NCBI GenBank assembly: GCA_027920525.1
Contig: CP115858.1
Span: 3,224,001-3,288,000, forward strand
DNA from: Chryseobacterium daecheongense
GTDB lineage: Bacteria > Bacteroidota > Bacteroidia > Flavobacteriales > Weeksellaceae
Length of the DNA stretch: 64,000 nt
Direction: 5' to 3'
Position numbers and translations under genes: made by a program. The notes under the pieces are model-generated. The model was not told where the DNA came from, searched no databases, and saw nothing but the letters and a program-made list of their open reading frames with translations. Within the stretch, counting starts at the first letter, position 1, and every line of letters starts with the position of its first letter. Below, piece after piece: positions 51,601-61,221 of this stretch.

Positions 51601-53712
51601 ATGAAAATAAAGACTATATACTTTTGTATGAGTATGTTGTTCACGATTGTTACGAACGGACAAATACTCTCGTCACCCAATAATCAGTTTAAACTGAATT
51701 TTAAAATAGAAGGGGAGGGAACTCCATATTATTCATTAAATTATAAAGATAAAACGGTTTTAAAAGAAAGCCAGTTAGGATTTGTTTTAAAACCCTCTTA
51801 TTCCTATTTCTCCGATTTTAAAGTAGAGGGGATTGATTACTCATCGTCCAATAAAACCTGGAAGCCGGTTTGGGGACCCAATAAGGAAGTAGCTGATCAT
51901 TACAATGAAATGCTTGTCCATTTAGTTCAAGATAAAACCGGGTGGAAGCTGGATATCAGATTCAGGCTATTTGACGATGGTTTAGGTTTCCGGTATGAGT
52001 TTCCTGTCCAAAAGGATTTAAGGCATTTTACCATAAGCAGTGAGAAAACAAGCTTTAATTTAGGAAAAGATTATAAGGCATTTTGGATCCCTGCCGATTA
52101 TGATACGAATGAGTTTCCGGTTACTACATCAAATCTGTCCGAAATTTCAAATCTGATCGCTGAGGTACGGAAAGAACCTCTGGCAGCAAAAGCACCCAGT
52201 GCCAGTCTTGCTGTACAAACACCTTTGATGCTGAAATCAAAAGACGGAATTTATATTAATATTCATGAAGCAGCTCTTACCAATTTTGCTGCAATGACAC
52301 TCAATCTTGATGAGAAGAATTTTATTCTTTCTTCCAATCTGACACCTGATAAAAACGGAGACAGGGGTTTTGTTCAAACAGGTTCTGTAAGCCCATGGCG
52401 AACTTTGATTATCAGCAGTGACGCAAGAGATATTTTGGCTTCCAACCTGATTGTTAATCTTAATGAGCCAAGCAAAATTGAGGATACTTCATGGATCAAG
52501 CCGACCAAATACATTGGAGTATGGTGGGAATATTTTACAGGAGGTGGATCTACCTGGGCTTATTCAGACGATCAGGATATCCGGATCGGGCAAACGGATT
52601 ATAAAACCCTCAAGCCGAATGGCAGGCATGGCGCGAATACCAAGCATGTTAAAGAATACATTGATTTTGCTTCAGAAAACGGCTTTGATGCTGTTTTAGT
52701 GGAAGGATGGAATGAAGGATGGGAAGATAATCAGGCTTATAGAAAAGAACATATTTATAGCTTTACCAAAGCTTATCCCGATTTTGATGTAAAAGAACTG
52801 CAGGCTTATGCCAAAAGCAAAAATGTAAAGATTATCATGCATCACGAAACAACATCATCTGCGGTAGATTATGAAAGACAATTGATGGACGCATTTCAGT
52901 TTATGAAAGACAATGGATACAATGCCGTAAAAACGGGATATGTAGGGCCAATTATCCCGCGGAGTGAATATCATGACAGCCAATGGATGGTTAACCATTA
53001 CAACTACGTTGCTGAAATGGCTGCAAAATATCATATTATGGTAGATTCACATGAAGCAGTGCGGCCAACAGGTCTTTACAGGACTTACCCCAATTGGATT
53101 GCTCAGGAATCGGCACGCGGAACAGAATTTGAATCTTTCAATGGCAACCGTCCGGATCATACCACCATATTGCCATTCACAAGGCTAATAGGAGGCCCGA
53201 TGGACTATACACCAGGGATATTCGAAGGAGATTTTTCGGTTTATGGAACTAATAAAGCGAAGTTGAGTACAACGCTTACCAAGCAATTAGCACTTTATGT
53301 TACAATGTACAGCCCGCTTCAGATGGCTGCAGATCTGATTGATAATTACAAAAAATACCCTGATGCTTTTCAGTTTATCAAAGACGTGGCAGTAGATTGG
53401 GATTCTTCATATATTCTTGAAGCTGAGCCGGGTGATTATATTACCATTGCAAGGAAAGCTAAAAATAAAGATGAATGGTTTGTAGGAAGTATTACTGATG
53501 AAAATCCAAGAGAAGCAACGGTAGATTTGTCATTTCTACCTAAAAACCAAAAATTTGAAGCGGTAATTTATAAAGACGGTAAAAATGCCAGCTGGAAAAA
53601 CAATCCTAAAAGTTATGAGATCTCCAGACAAATAGTGAGAACCAATACTAAGCTGAAAATCAAAACGGCTCCCGGTGGGGGATTTGCGATGAGTATAAAG
53701 CCGGTAAAATAA
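51601..53712 (+). CDS. GH97 alpha-glucosidase-like enzyme, SusB-type subgroup
   Basis: I start at the ATG at 51601 with signal peptide KIKTIYFCMSMLFTIVTNGQ, giving 703 residues. The N-terminal beta-sandwich (about 20-270) begins SSPNNQFKLNFKIEGEGTPYYSLNYKDKTVLKES. The barrel holds FDAVLVEGWNEGWED, Glu485 in VDSHEAVRPTGLYRTYPN and Glu503 in AQESARGTEFE. Glu at the first position is the inverting (SusB) arrangement; retaining GH97 proteins lack it. It releases alpha-glucose, or possibly alpha-galactose. In a mannose locus it may act on glucose-capped N-glycan precursors. Confidence 0.9.
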   Translation: MKIKTIYFCMSMLFTIVTNGQILSSPNNQFKLNFKIEGEGTPYYSLNYKDKTVLKESQLGFVLKPSYSYFSDFKVEGIDYSSSNKTWKPVWGPNKEVADHYNEMLVHLVQDKTGWKLDIRFRLFDDGLGFRYEFPVQKDLRHFTISSEKTSFNLGKDYKAFWIPADYDTNEFPVTTSNLSEISNLIAEVRKEPLAAKAPSASLAVQTPLMLKSKDGIYINIHEAALTNFAAMTLNLDEKNFILSSNLTPDKNGDRGFVQTGSVSPWRTLIISSDARDILASNLIVNLNEPSKIEDTSWIKPTKYIGVWWEYFTGGGSTWAYSDDQDIRIGQTDYKTLKPNGRHGANTKHVKEYIDFASENGFDAVLVEGWNEGWEDNQAYRKEHIYSFTKAYPDFDVKELQAYAKSKNVKIIMHHETTSSAVDYERQLMDAFQFMKDNGYNAVKTGYVGPIIPRSEYHDSQWMVNHYNYVAEMAAKYHIMVDSHEAVRPTGLYRTYPNWIAQESARGTEFESFNGNRPDHTTILPFTRLIGGPMDYTPGIFEGDFSVYGTNKAKLSTTLTKQLALYVTMYSPLQMAADLIDNYKKYPDAFQFIKDVAVDWDSSYILEAEPGDYITIARKAKNKDEWFVGSITDENPREATVDLSFLPKNQKFEAVIYKDGKNASWKNNPKSYEISRQIVRTNTKLKIKTAPGGGFAMSIKPVK

Positions 53713-53713
53713 T

Positions 53714-53763
53714 AAAGAGTGATTGAAATCCCAAAATTAAGAATTTCAATCACTCTTTTTCTT
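53714..53763. terminator. Bidirectional terminator between GH97 and sugar porter genes
   Basis: A perfect 16-base stem, AAAGAGTGATTGAAAT (53714-53729) with 53743-53758, and T runs on both strands. It separates the plus-strand part of the locus from the minus-strand group. Confidence 0.93.
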
Positions 53764-55107
53764 TTATAGAGAATTATGTATTTCTTCTAAAGTTTTTCCT
53801 TTGGTCTCAGGTACTTTTTTCCATACAAACAAGAGTGCTGTGATAGCGATGGCCATGTATAACCAAAATGTAAAAGCATTACCAATAATTCCGACAAGAA
53901 CCGGAAAAGTTTGGGAAACTAAAAAAACGGCTGACCACAGAAAGAAAGTAGCCACGGACATAGCGGTAGCTCGAGCCTTTGTTGGAAAGATTTCTGCAAT
54001 AACAACGAATGCAAGAGGACCAAGGGACATGGCAAAACAAGCAATATATCCAAGAATAGCGATAAGTATCAGATACCCCTTTTGTTCATTAAAAAAGGCA
54101 AAGCCAATAATAAATAAGCAAATAGCCATGCCGGAAATACCAAGAAGCAGTAATTTTTTTCGTCCCCATGTGTCTACGTATCTTATGGCTACAAAAGTAA
54201 AAAGAACATTGATGATCCCCACAAGAACGGTTTGCATGAATGCAGAGTCTGAGCCGACTCCCGTTGCCTTGAAAATCTCCGGAGCATAATACATAATTGC
54301 ATTGATGCCGGTAATTTGTGAGAATATAGCAAGGAAGATACCTATAGCCAATGCCCGTTTTAATTTGGGCTCCTTAAGCGCGCTGAAAGAAAGAGATTTT
54401 TCCTCTTTTAAAGCCCCCTTGATGGAATCCAGCTCCTGCCGGGCAGTCGTAGGATCATTGATGGTTTTCAGGATTGCTAATGCCTCAGTTTCTCTTTTTT
54501 GTCCGGCCAGCCAACGCGGGCTCTCAGGAACAGTGAAGAGCAACAGAATAAAGATAATGGCAGGAATAATTCCCGAACCAAACATCCATCTCCATCCTGT
54601 AGAAATATTCCAGCTTTCGTTATGAATGCCGGCAATATAGGCATTCACAAAATAGATAACCAGAATACCACTCACGATTCCCAGTTGGAATATGGATATC
54701 AGACGTCCTCTTATGGCTGCAGGAGCCATTTCTGAAATATACATCGGCGAGAGCATGGAAGCAATTCCGATACCCATTCCTCCTATCATCCGGAATACTA
54801 CAAATATCCACAGATTAGGAGCCAGTGATGTTCCTATGGATGAAATAGTAAACAATAAACCCGAAAGCATTAATACTTTTTTACGACCGATACGATCACT
54901 TAATGTTCCTGAATACACAGCACCTATGATGCAGCCCAGCAGAGCACATGAAGCTACCCAGCCTGTCATCAGATCGGATAAATGATAATAAGTTCGCATA
55001 AAGCCAATGGCTCCGGAGATTACAGCGGTATCATAACCGAATAACAATCCGCCTACTGATGCTACAAGAGTTGCCTTAAGGATTGTAGAATGAAACGTTT
55101 GCTGCAT
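53764..55107 (-). CDS. Sugar porter (MFS, XylE/GLUT type)
   Basis: A 447-residue, 12-helix sugar transporter. Signatures are GGLLFGYDTAVISGAIGFM, DRIGRKKVL, RMIGGMGIGIASMLSPMYISEMAPAAIRGRL, PESPRWL and ITGINAIMYYAPEIFK, and FFLWSAVFLVSQTFPVL near the end. It imports monosaccharides such as mannose or glucose by proton symport. It is the last gene of the GH38-ROK-isomerase-porter group; six bases separate it from the isomerase stop. Confidence 0.95.
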   Translation of the reverse strand: MQQTFHSTILKATLVASVGGLLFGYDTAVISGAIGFMRTYYHLSDLMTGWVASCALLGCIIGAVYSGTLSDRIGRKKVLMLSGLLFTISSIGTSLAPNLWIFVVFRMIGGMGIGIASMLSPMYISEMAPAAIRGRLISIFQLGIVSGILVIYFVNAYIAGIHNESWNISTGWRWMFGSGIIPAIIFILLLFTVPESPRWLAGQKRETEALAILKTINDPTTARQELDSIKGALKEEKSLSFSALKEPKLKRALAIGIFLAIFSQITGINAIMYYAPEIFKATGVGSDSAFMQTVLVGIINVLFTFVAIRYVDTWGRKKLLLLGISGMAICLFIIGFAFFNEQKGYLILIAILGYIACFAMSLGPLAFVVIAEIFPTKARATAMSVATFFLWSAVFLVSQTFPVLVGIIGNAFTFWLYMAIAITALLFVWKKVPETKGKTLEEIHNSL

Positions 55108-55113
55108 AGAGGT

Positions 55114-56868
55114 TTATTTTATAACTTTTTGAGAAATCATCTGAGTACGTATGCTCGCTTTAATAGTCACACATTCTTTTCCTTCACTCTCTCCATATGG
55201 ACTTATGGTATACAGTCCTACATGAGCCGGTACGATAAATGTTTCAGCATAATGAATAATATAAGGCTTAAAAAGATGTTCTGGGCTTTCCACAATAATT
55301 TCCCTTCCATCAACAAGGTTGAGTACATTTACCACACCTCCGGTATGATGAACTACTTTTTTAGTGAACCAATGTCTTCTTGTTTCAATAAATGATAATG
55401 CATCTAAACCTGTACGTTCTTCCCGCCAGCCATCTCCTTCAGCAATAGGTTCTGTAAGGTTTAGTATATTTTCTTTGGTCCATGAAGTGGTTCGATCCCA
55501 TTGTATAACATTTTTACCATGTGCCAATGATATGGGACGCGGTTTGCCATCCAGTCCCATACGCCCCCAATCCCATAATTTAAAAGTAAAAATATAAGGA
55601 GTTGCACTGATTTCCAATACCACAGAATTCGCTCCCGAACAATGTACAGTGCCCGAAGGAATAGATACATGGTCATGTTTGCGGACCGGCCATTTTTGTA
55701 CATACTTCTCTGCGTCAAAAGGAACCTGATCATGTTGCGCAGCTTCCAGCTCCTTCATCATAAGCTTAGGGCCAATATTTTCTTTTAACCCCAAATAGAC
55801 AAAAGCATCTTCTTTAGCATCCAGCATATAGTAACTTTCATCCTGTGTATAGGACATCCCGAACTTTTCTTTGATGTATTCCTTAAGCGGATGTACCTGT
55901 AGACTCAGATTACCACCTTCCATAGTGTCCAGAAAGTCAAAACGGATAGGAAACTCGTCCCCGAATCCCTCATATACTTCTTTTCCCAGCAAAGCTTCTG
56001 GCTGGAAAAAAACAAGATTGGAAGAAGGTATTTCTACAACCTGGTTTCCGAAACCCAATAAGAGACTATTCTCTTCAGGGACACAATCAAATCCCCAGGC
56101 GTAATTCGGAAGACTTCTATCCAGATCACATACCTCTTTTAGCCATTGGCCTCCCCATGGGCCGGGATCAAAAAACGGGACAACCCTGAAAGGAGCGCTT
56201 ACCGTTTGCTGAAATGCATCAAATAAAGCAACATTACTTATCATTTTAGGTTGATGGGGTATGGTCGTATCCAGAAGAAACTGACACTTATTCAATATTT
56301 GTTTCTTATAATGGTCACTAACGCGCCAGTCTACAAAATAAGCATGTTTGTATTGATATGCAAAAGAATCAGTATAGTTGGTTCTGCCCAGATTGCAGGC
56401 TGTATCTTTTCGGAAACGCATTTGTATTTCCCATCGAGGCATATCTGCATACATGAAAAGGTCTGCCTCGTCTGCAATTATAGTGGCACCAGGGCCTATG
56501 ATCACAGCACAATCACCGATTTCTGATAGAAGGCTTTTGAGATCTTTAATCTTTTTAAAATCAAAATAATCTTCCAGTTTTAGGGAGGATATATAACCAA
56601 ATACAGGATCATCCGTTACATAAGGCTGTACCAGTGCTGCAATTTCTTTTTCCGGTTTCATGGCCTGAATGGTATTGATCACCAATTCAGGATTTAGTAT
56701 CTCTTTCAATGAGCTGATGACCTCTTCCAGATAAACCCCTGGATAGCACTCAATCGCGATAACTCTAGGATTGCTTTCTTTTATTTGTTCAGTAATATTC
56801 TGCCAACCTGAAAAACAAGAGTGGCCTTTGATTTCAATGATGGGAAATTTATTAAAGTTTGATTTCAT
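55114..56868 (-). CDS. Mannose-6-phosphate isomerase-type protein with N-terminal extra domain
   Basis: I start at 56868 (MKSNFNKFPIIEIKGHSC), giving 584 residues. Residues about 225-584 match class I mannose-6-phosphate isomerase: PFFDPGPWGGQW, GGNLSLQVHPLKEYIKEKF (Gln324 and His326 of the zinc site), then HVSIPSGTVHCSG and TPYIFTFKLWDWGR. The first 210 residues form a separate domain that resembles uridine-kinase-like P-loop folds in outline (RVIAIECYPGVYLEEVI, VAVIIGPGATIIADEADLFMYADMPRWEIQ) but lack a recognisable P-loop. The normal isomerase is about 390 residues, so this is a fusion. It should interconvert mannose-6-phosphate and fructose-6-phosphate. Confidence 0.87.
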   Translation of the reverse strand: MKSNFNKFPIIEIKGHSCFSGWQNITEQIKESNPRVIAIECYPGVYLEEVISSLKEILNPELVINTIQAMKPEKEIAALVQPYVTDDPVFGYISSLKLEDYFDFKKIKDLKSLLSEIGDCAVIIGPGATIIADEADLFMYADMPRWEIQMRFRKDTACNLGRTNYTDSFAYQYKHAYFVDWRVSDHYKKQILNKCQFLLDTTIPHQPKMISNVALFDAFQQTVSAPFRVVPFFDPGPWGGQWLKEVCDLDRSLPNYAWGFDCVPEENSLLLGFGNQVVEIPSSNLVFFQPEALLGKEVYEGFGDEFPIRFDFLDTMEGGNLSLQVHPLKEYIKEKFGMSYTQDESYYMLDAKEDAFVYLGLKENIGPKLMMKELEAAQHDQVPFDAEKYVQKWPVRKHDHVSIPSGTVHCSGANSVVLEISATPYIFTFKLWDWGRMGLDGKPRPISLAHGKNVIQWDRTTSWTKENILNLTEPIAEGDGWREERTGLDALSFIETRRHWFTKKVVHHTGGVVNVLNLVDGREIIVESPEHLFKPYIIHYAETFIVPAHVGLYTISPYGESEGKECVTIKASIRTQMISQKVIK

Positions 56869-56897
56869 CTTGTGCAATGTTTATCTGTCATATTATT

Positions 56898-57821
56898 TTA
56901 TTGGTTGTTGATGAGATGGGCTATGCCCAATAGCGCAGCTGTGCCGGAGAATTTTCCTTCAGTAAGATGAACTTTTCCCCAGGGTGTCCATGAGTAAGTT
57001 TCAATATAATTCCGTAAATAGGGTATGATAGAAGAACTGCTGGCCATAATTCCACCGGTAAGCACCAGTATTTCCGGGTCATAAGCATGAATCAGATTAA
57101 CAGCACATGCAGACCATGCCTGAAGGCTCTGATTCCTGATTTCTAATGCTTTTGTATTTCCTTCTTCAGCCAGAGTAAAGATCATTTCATAATCAACTAC
57201 CGAAGAAGCTGGCAGATCTTCTGATTTAGGCATGTTTGCGAGATTCCATGTTGAAGCTTCCGTTTCTACACAACCTTTGTTGCCACAACTACATACATTC
57301 CCTTTATAATTGATCACCGAATGTCCTCCAAGAATACCCGCCGTAAAATGTTTACCCTTCAATAATTTTCCTTCTATGATAGCCGCACTGCCTATTCCCG
57401 TTCCCAGTGTCATGAGAACTGCATTGTCATGATTTTGTGCATTACCATATATCCATTCTCCTACCAACGCACTCCTGGCATCATTCTCTATGAAAAAAGG
57501 AAGATTAAACATCTTCTGGCACCATTCCTCTAAATCGATTTCAGGAGCATCTCCAAATTTCTTATCGATAGAAAGTACTTTTTTCCGGTGGCTGTCTACG
57601 ATCCCGGGAGAAGCAATACCTAATCCACCCAGATCCGATAAAGAAAGTTGTTGGGGTTTTAATAAATTTTCTACAGCTTCCCGGATATAAGGAAGCCTGG
57701 ATCTGAGACCATTTGTGGAATAGGCATCAATAGAGGTGGAATCCAGTAAAATGCCATCTTGCACAATGCCGATTTTAATCCTTGTACCTCCCATATCTAT
57801 GGCAATAACCGGTTTCGACAT
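56898..57821 (-). CDS. ROK-family sugar kinase with zinc motif
   Basis: A 307-residue ROK kinase with AIDMGGTRIKIGIV (ATP loop), FIENDARSALVGEWIYGNAQNHDNAVLMTLGTGIGSAAIIEG (catalytic Asp), GHSVINYKGNVCSCGNKGCVETEAS (zinc motif CxCGxxGCxE) and VLTGGIMASSS. It is closer to glucokinases than the other ROK protein of this locus. Mannose or glucose released by GH38 and GH97 are plausible substrates. The gene sits eight bases after GH38 and 29 before the isomerase. Confidence 0.92.
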   Translation of the reverse strand: MSKPVIAIDMGGTRIKIGIVQDGILLDSTSIDAYSTNGLRSRLPYIREAVENLLKPQQLSLSDLGGLGIASPGIVDSHRKKVLSIDKKFGDAPEIDLEEWCQKMFNLPFFIENDARSALVGEWIYGNAQNHDNAVLMTLGTGIGSAAIIEGKLLKGKHFTAGILGGHSVINYKGNVCSCGNKGCVETEASTWNLANMPKSEDLPASSVVDYEMIFTLAEEGNTKALEIRNQSLQAWSACAVNLIHAYDPEILVLTGGIMASSSSIIPYLRNYIETYSWTPWGKVHLTEGKFSGTAALLGIAHLINNQ

Positions 57822-57829
57822 GACTTTAA

Positions 57830-60800
57830 TTAAGGAATAAGTTTAATTTCAATAACATCCATTCCTGATAAACTAAGTTTTTCGTCAGGTGTTATTGTTT
57901 TACCTGTTTTTACATCAATAAGCTGAGATGGTTTTAGCTTTTCCCAGGCAAATGTTGTTGTCTGTTCCCGCTCGTCTGGATTGTATAGTCTTATAATAAA
58001 GCTGTGATCTTCTTGTGGTGTTACACTTGTCACAACAATTTTGTCATTGCCAACTTTGAAAAGACTTCCGCCAGCTTTGAATTTTTCATCGACAGAAACG
58101 GCAATAAGAGGTTGCGTAAAAGCAGACGCATACTTTTCATTTTCTACCGAATCAAATGATCCATGTGGACGTAGAGCATAGCGGTAATGCACAGGACCTT
58201 CCTGATCTGCTTTATAGTTGGTGTGCCAATAGTTGTTCATCGCATAGCTGAACCAATTGGTAGTGCCGGGAGTTCCTTTGTCTTTCCATTTTTTGTGGCT
58301 GTTATCAATAACCATTTTTTCGTCGATCATCTCAGTAGCTTCAATAAGGGGTGCTTCTAAAACCATCCATTGCATTCCCTTTTGTCCAAAAGAAGCATCT
58401 ACCCATCGGCGGCTATACCAATAATCCATGTTGGAACCGGGAAGCTGATCAGTAAGATATCTCATGATACCATAACCTGCATCTACTGTTATATTCTTGA
58501 ACTCAGCATTGAAGGGAAAACCAAAGTGAACCGATTCTTTGGTACGTATAGGTTTTTTATCCACAATATTTTCCAATCCTACTTCATCACTATCCGCAAA
58601 CAAAGTAAGAATTCTTTCCAGTTTATTAGCACCTGGTGCTTCTGATATCAGAGAGATTTTGCTCATAACAGGTCCATTCTCTAATACTTTTATCTGCACA
58701 TTCATGTTGGATTGAGCTTCCTTTGGATCAGAACCAGGAACATACCAATAACTGTTTAACCCTTGGTTGTTAAAAATTCCTGCGTAATTAATATTGTTGT
58801 TATCGGTAAACTGGGTAATGCTTCCAGTCTTATGATCCCAGGTCACAGCTACCTTTCCATTAGAAATACTATTGTTAGTAACAGAAAAAGGCTTTGCGGA
58901 AGATACTTTTGCTTTAATGATAATGTAGTTTGCTGACCCTAGTGGTGGAACATCTTTTGCGATGAATACCATAGTTCCGTCCTGCAGCTTTTGTAAAGGA
59001 GCTGTATGACCTGATGCATCCTGGACGGCATTCCCCAATGATGTTCCAGGAATAATTACCGCACCACTTCGTAACCATGATGAGGTGTTGAAAACTGCAA
59101 TGGTTTTGGATACAGGATTGGTTATAGGCTTTAGTAAATCAGCTTCCAGTTTGTTAGCCAAAGAACTTCCGTCAGTAGAAAACTGCTTTTTTACCTGCCA
59201 TTGATCTTTAACGAACGGAAGGTCAGGAGCAGTAATACTGTTAAAGGCTCCCCAGGTATGCTCATGAAATAAAATGACATTTCTCCATGCTTCATAAAAA
59301 CTTTGGCTGTTATATTGAGTAGGATTGAGCATTGAGTACAGGGTGGTTAGCTGTTGTAACTTAAGGCTGCTGTTTCGGTTAATCCCTTCTTCCCGGGCGG
59401 TAGACATTGCTCCGTCTTCCCAATGTGGACTGATATCTCCTTTTACTATTGGAAGCTGATCTCCATATTTCTTTTCAAAAACTTCAAACATCTTTTCATT
59501 CGTACTGAGAACGATTTTAGGCGAGATATATTTTTTATTCCACTCATCTACAAACTTTGATATTGAAGGATCTATAGGACCATTATCAGAAACAATATTA
59601 TAACGCCACTGTACCATATCATAAGGATAATTGGTTTTGGTAAGGTCATCAAGATATTCGGCAATCTTTCTTTGCCCGTTTTCAAATACACCACCTGGAT
59701 GGATGCCGTGCCATGAAGAATAACCTCTTCCGGCTGTCCAGAATAATATTTTTTCTTTACCCGAAGGCGATTGCCACCATACTGGTTTATCTCCCCAGTT
59801 TTTTACAAAATTTCCAACCCGGTCTCCAAGATATGGGTTGGTTTTTCCAAGATAATTGGGGCCACTGGAAAAATATTTTACTCCCGATGCAGTAAGTGCA
59901 GGAACCAATGACCAGGCAAAGCCGGGAACATCAGACATCATGGCACTGTTGATCTTTAATCCATATTCTTTTTCCAGCTTTTTCCCATATTCCGTGTAAT
60001 GGTATAATTCTTCGGGCTGGCTAAGTCCCGTTAAAATATTACCATACATTGCTGAAAGACCTATATCTCCTTCTTTTACTGCTTTTACAAATAATTGTTT
60101 ATCCTGAGGAGTAGCTTTTCGCATAAAGTTTTCTACATCCCATAGTGCTTCGACATTATATTTAAAACGAGCTTCTTCAGGTAAGTTCCGTGTTTTCTCA
60201 ATCATTTTCAAGGCATCATATATATTTTGAGTATGAATCCTTTCCACTTCAGATTGTAAATGGGAATATCCTACATCCGTATGAGAATGATGTATGAAAT
60301 ATAAGGTGCGGGGAACGATAGCTCCAGCCTCAATAGTTTTACGGAGAAGTTCCTTATTACCTGAGGTAACTGATAACTGAACACTGCCTCCTTCAGGTGC
60401 AAGATCTACAGGTAGGTCAAATGTTTTAATACCATCCGGCATAGTAAAGGAGAAGGAATTCTTATTGTTTATTTTAACCGTAATTTTTTGTTCAGGACCA
60501 AAGTGTAATGTAGTAAGGGTAATAAGACGTTTTCCATCTTTTAAAATGAACGGAGTGGAGGAAGCATCCATTTTCTCCTGGAAGGTAAATTTGTATGTCA
60601 TGAACCAGTCCCTGCTATCCTGAGCTTGTCCTACAAGTTTCAGACGTAAAGGTTTTCCCGGAGTTACTTTATTGGCAGGAACTCTGAGATACGCAATACC
60701 ATAAGAATCTTTTAAGCCGTCCATTTTAGTCTGGTTGAATACAAATGCAGTACTGTCTGCTGCTTTGGAAATCCAGTCCGGATGCTTATTTCCGGGATAA

Positions 60801-61165
60801 GTAGTGAGAGTAAGTGCTTTTTGATCGTTGATGTACAAGTCAAAATGGCGAATACCCCCACTGCTTCCCGAAGAATGGGAGACCAGCCAGTTAAAATATA
60901 CATATTGCTTATTGCCTTTTTGTGGCACAGGAGCAGTTTCCCACTCAATTGCTTTTGCGCCATCCGTTGTGCGCGTAAGTAAAGCTCTCGTTGCATGATC
61001 CGGAAATGCAGAGAAATAATCAATATTCTCACCACTTATTTCCTTTTCATAACCGTTGGTAGACTGTATGTTACCAAAATAAGGAACTTTTTTTTGACTA
61101 TAAACAAAATTGCCTGTCATCAGGAAGGACATCAGCAAAAGAAAATACTTGTACATGGACTTCAT
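57830..61165 (-). CDS. GH38 alpha-mannosidase, exported
   Basis: An 1111-residue enzyme with a signal peptide (MYKYFLLLMSFLMTGNFVYSQ). An extra N-terminal beta domain (about 25-280) precedes the GH38 catalytic domain. That domain starts PRTLYFIHHSHTDVGY, where His295 and Asp297 (HxHTDxGY) bind zinc, and contains MMSDVPGFAWSLVPAL, with the nucleophile Asp. A helical bundle and C-terminal beta-sandwiches (about 650-1110) complete it. Family members hydrolyse alpha-1,2-, 1,3- or 1,6-mannose linkages. It heads the minus-strand group of catabolic genes, 57 bases after the GntR gene. Confidence 0.92.
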   Translation of the reverse strand: MKSMYKYFLLLMSFLMTGNFVYSQKKVPYFGNIQSTNGYEKEISGENIDYFSAFPDHATRALLTRTTDGAKAIEWETAPVPQKGNKQYVYFNWLVSHSSGSSGGIRHFDLYINDQKALTLTTYPGNKHPDWISKAADSTAFVFNQTKMDGLKDSYGIAYLRVPANKVTPGKPLRLKLVGQAQDSRDWFMTYKFTFQEKMDASSTPFILKDGKRLITLTTLHFGPEQKITVKINNKNSFSFTMPDGIKTFDLPVDLAPEGGSVQLSVTSGNKELLRKTIEAGAIVPRTLYFIHHSHTDVGYSHLQSEVERIHTQNIYDALKMIEKTRNLPEEARFKYNVEALWDVENFMRKATPQDKQLFVKAVKEGDIGLSAMYGNILTGLSQPEELYHYTEYGKKLEKEYGLKINSAMMSDVPGFAWSLVPALTASGVKYFSSGPNYLGKTNPYLGDRVGNFVKNWGDKPVWWQSPSGKEKILFWTAGRGYSSWHGIHPGGVFENGQRKIAEYLDDLTKTNYPYDMVQWRYNIVSDNGPIDPSISKFVDEWNKKYISPKIVLSTNEKMFEVFEKKYGDQLPIVKGDISPHWEDGAMSTAREEGINRNSSLKLQQLTTLYSMLNPTQYNSQSFYEAWRNVILFHEHTWGAFNSITAPDLPFVKDQWQVKKQFSTDGSSLANKLEADLLKPITNPVSKTIAVFNTSSWLRSGAVIIPGTSLGNAVQDASGHTAPLQKLQDGTMVFIAKDVPPLGSANYIIIKAKVSSAKPFSVTNNSISNGKVAVTWDHKTGSITQFTDNNNINYAGIFNNQGLNSYWYVPGSDPKEAQSNMNVQIKVLENGPVMSKISLISEAPGANKLERILTLFADSDEVGLENIVDKKPIRTKESVHFGFPFNAEFKNITVDAGYGIMRYLTDQLPGSNMDYWYSRRWVDASFGQKGMQWMVLEAPLIEATEMIDEKMVIDNSHKKWKDKGTPGTTNWFSYAMNNYWHTNYKADQEGPVHYRYALRPHGSFDSVENEKYASAFTQPLIAVSVDEKFKAGGSLFKVGNDKIVVTSVTPQEDHSFIIRLYNPDEREQTTTFAWEKLKPSQLIDVKTGKTITPDEKLSLSGMDVIEIKLIP

Positions 61166-61173
61166 TTTTGGTT

Positions 61174-61197
61174 ATATGTTAGAATGTTTGAACATAT
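61174..61197. promoter_or_regulatory. Inverted repeat between the GntR and GH38 genes
   Basis: ATATGTT (61174-61180), ten bases, then AACATAT (61191-61197). It is a candidate GntR operator. A related TATGT..ACATA pair overlaps the GntR start at 61969-61982. No clear TAnnTTTG box is seen in this 56-base gap, so it may lie in the leader of a longer transcript. Confidence 0.45.
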
Positions 61198-61221
61198 TAA
61201 TGTCTAAAAAAATAAAACCTG

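Noticed and set aside
55090..56569. Several open plus-strand frames within the isomerase fusion gene
   Set aside because: They are antisense to a full-length gene with clear motifs and are explained by codon composition.
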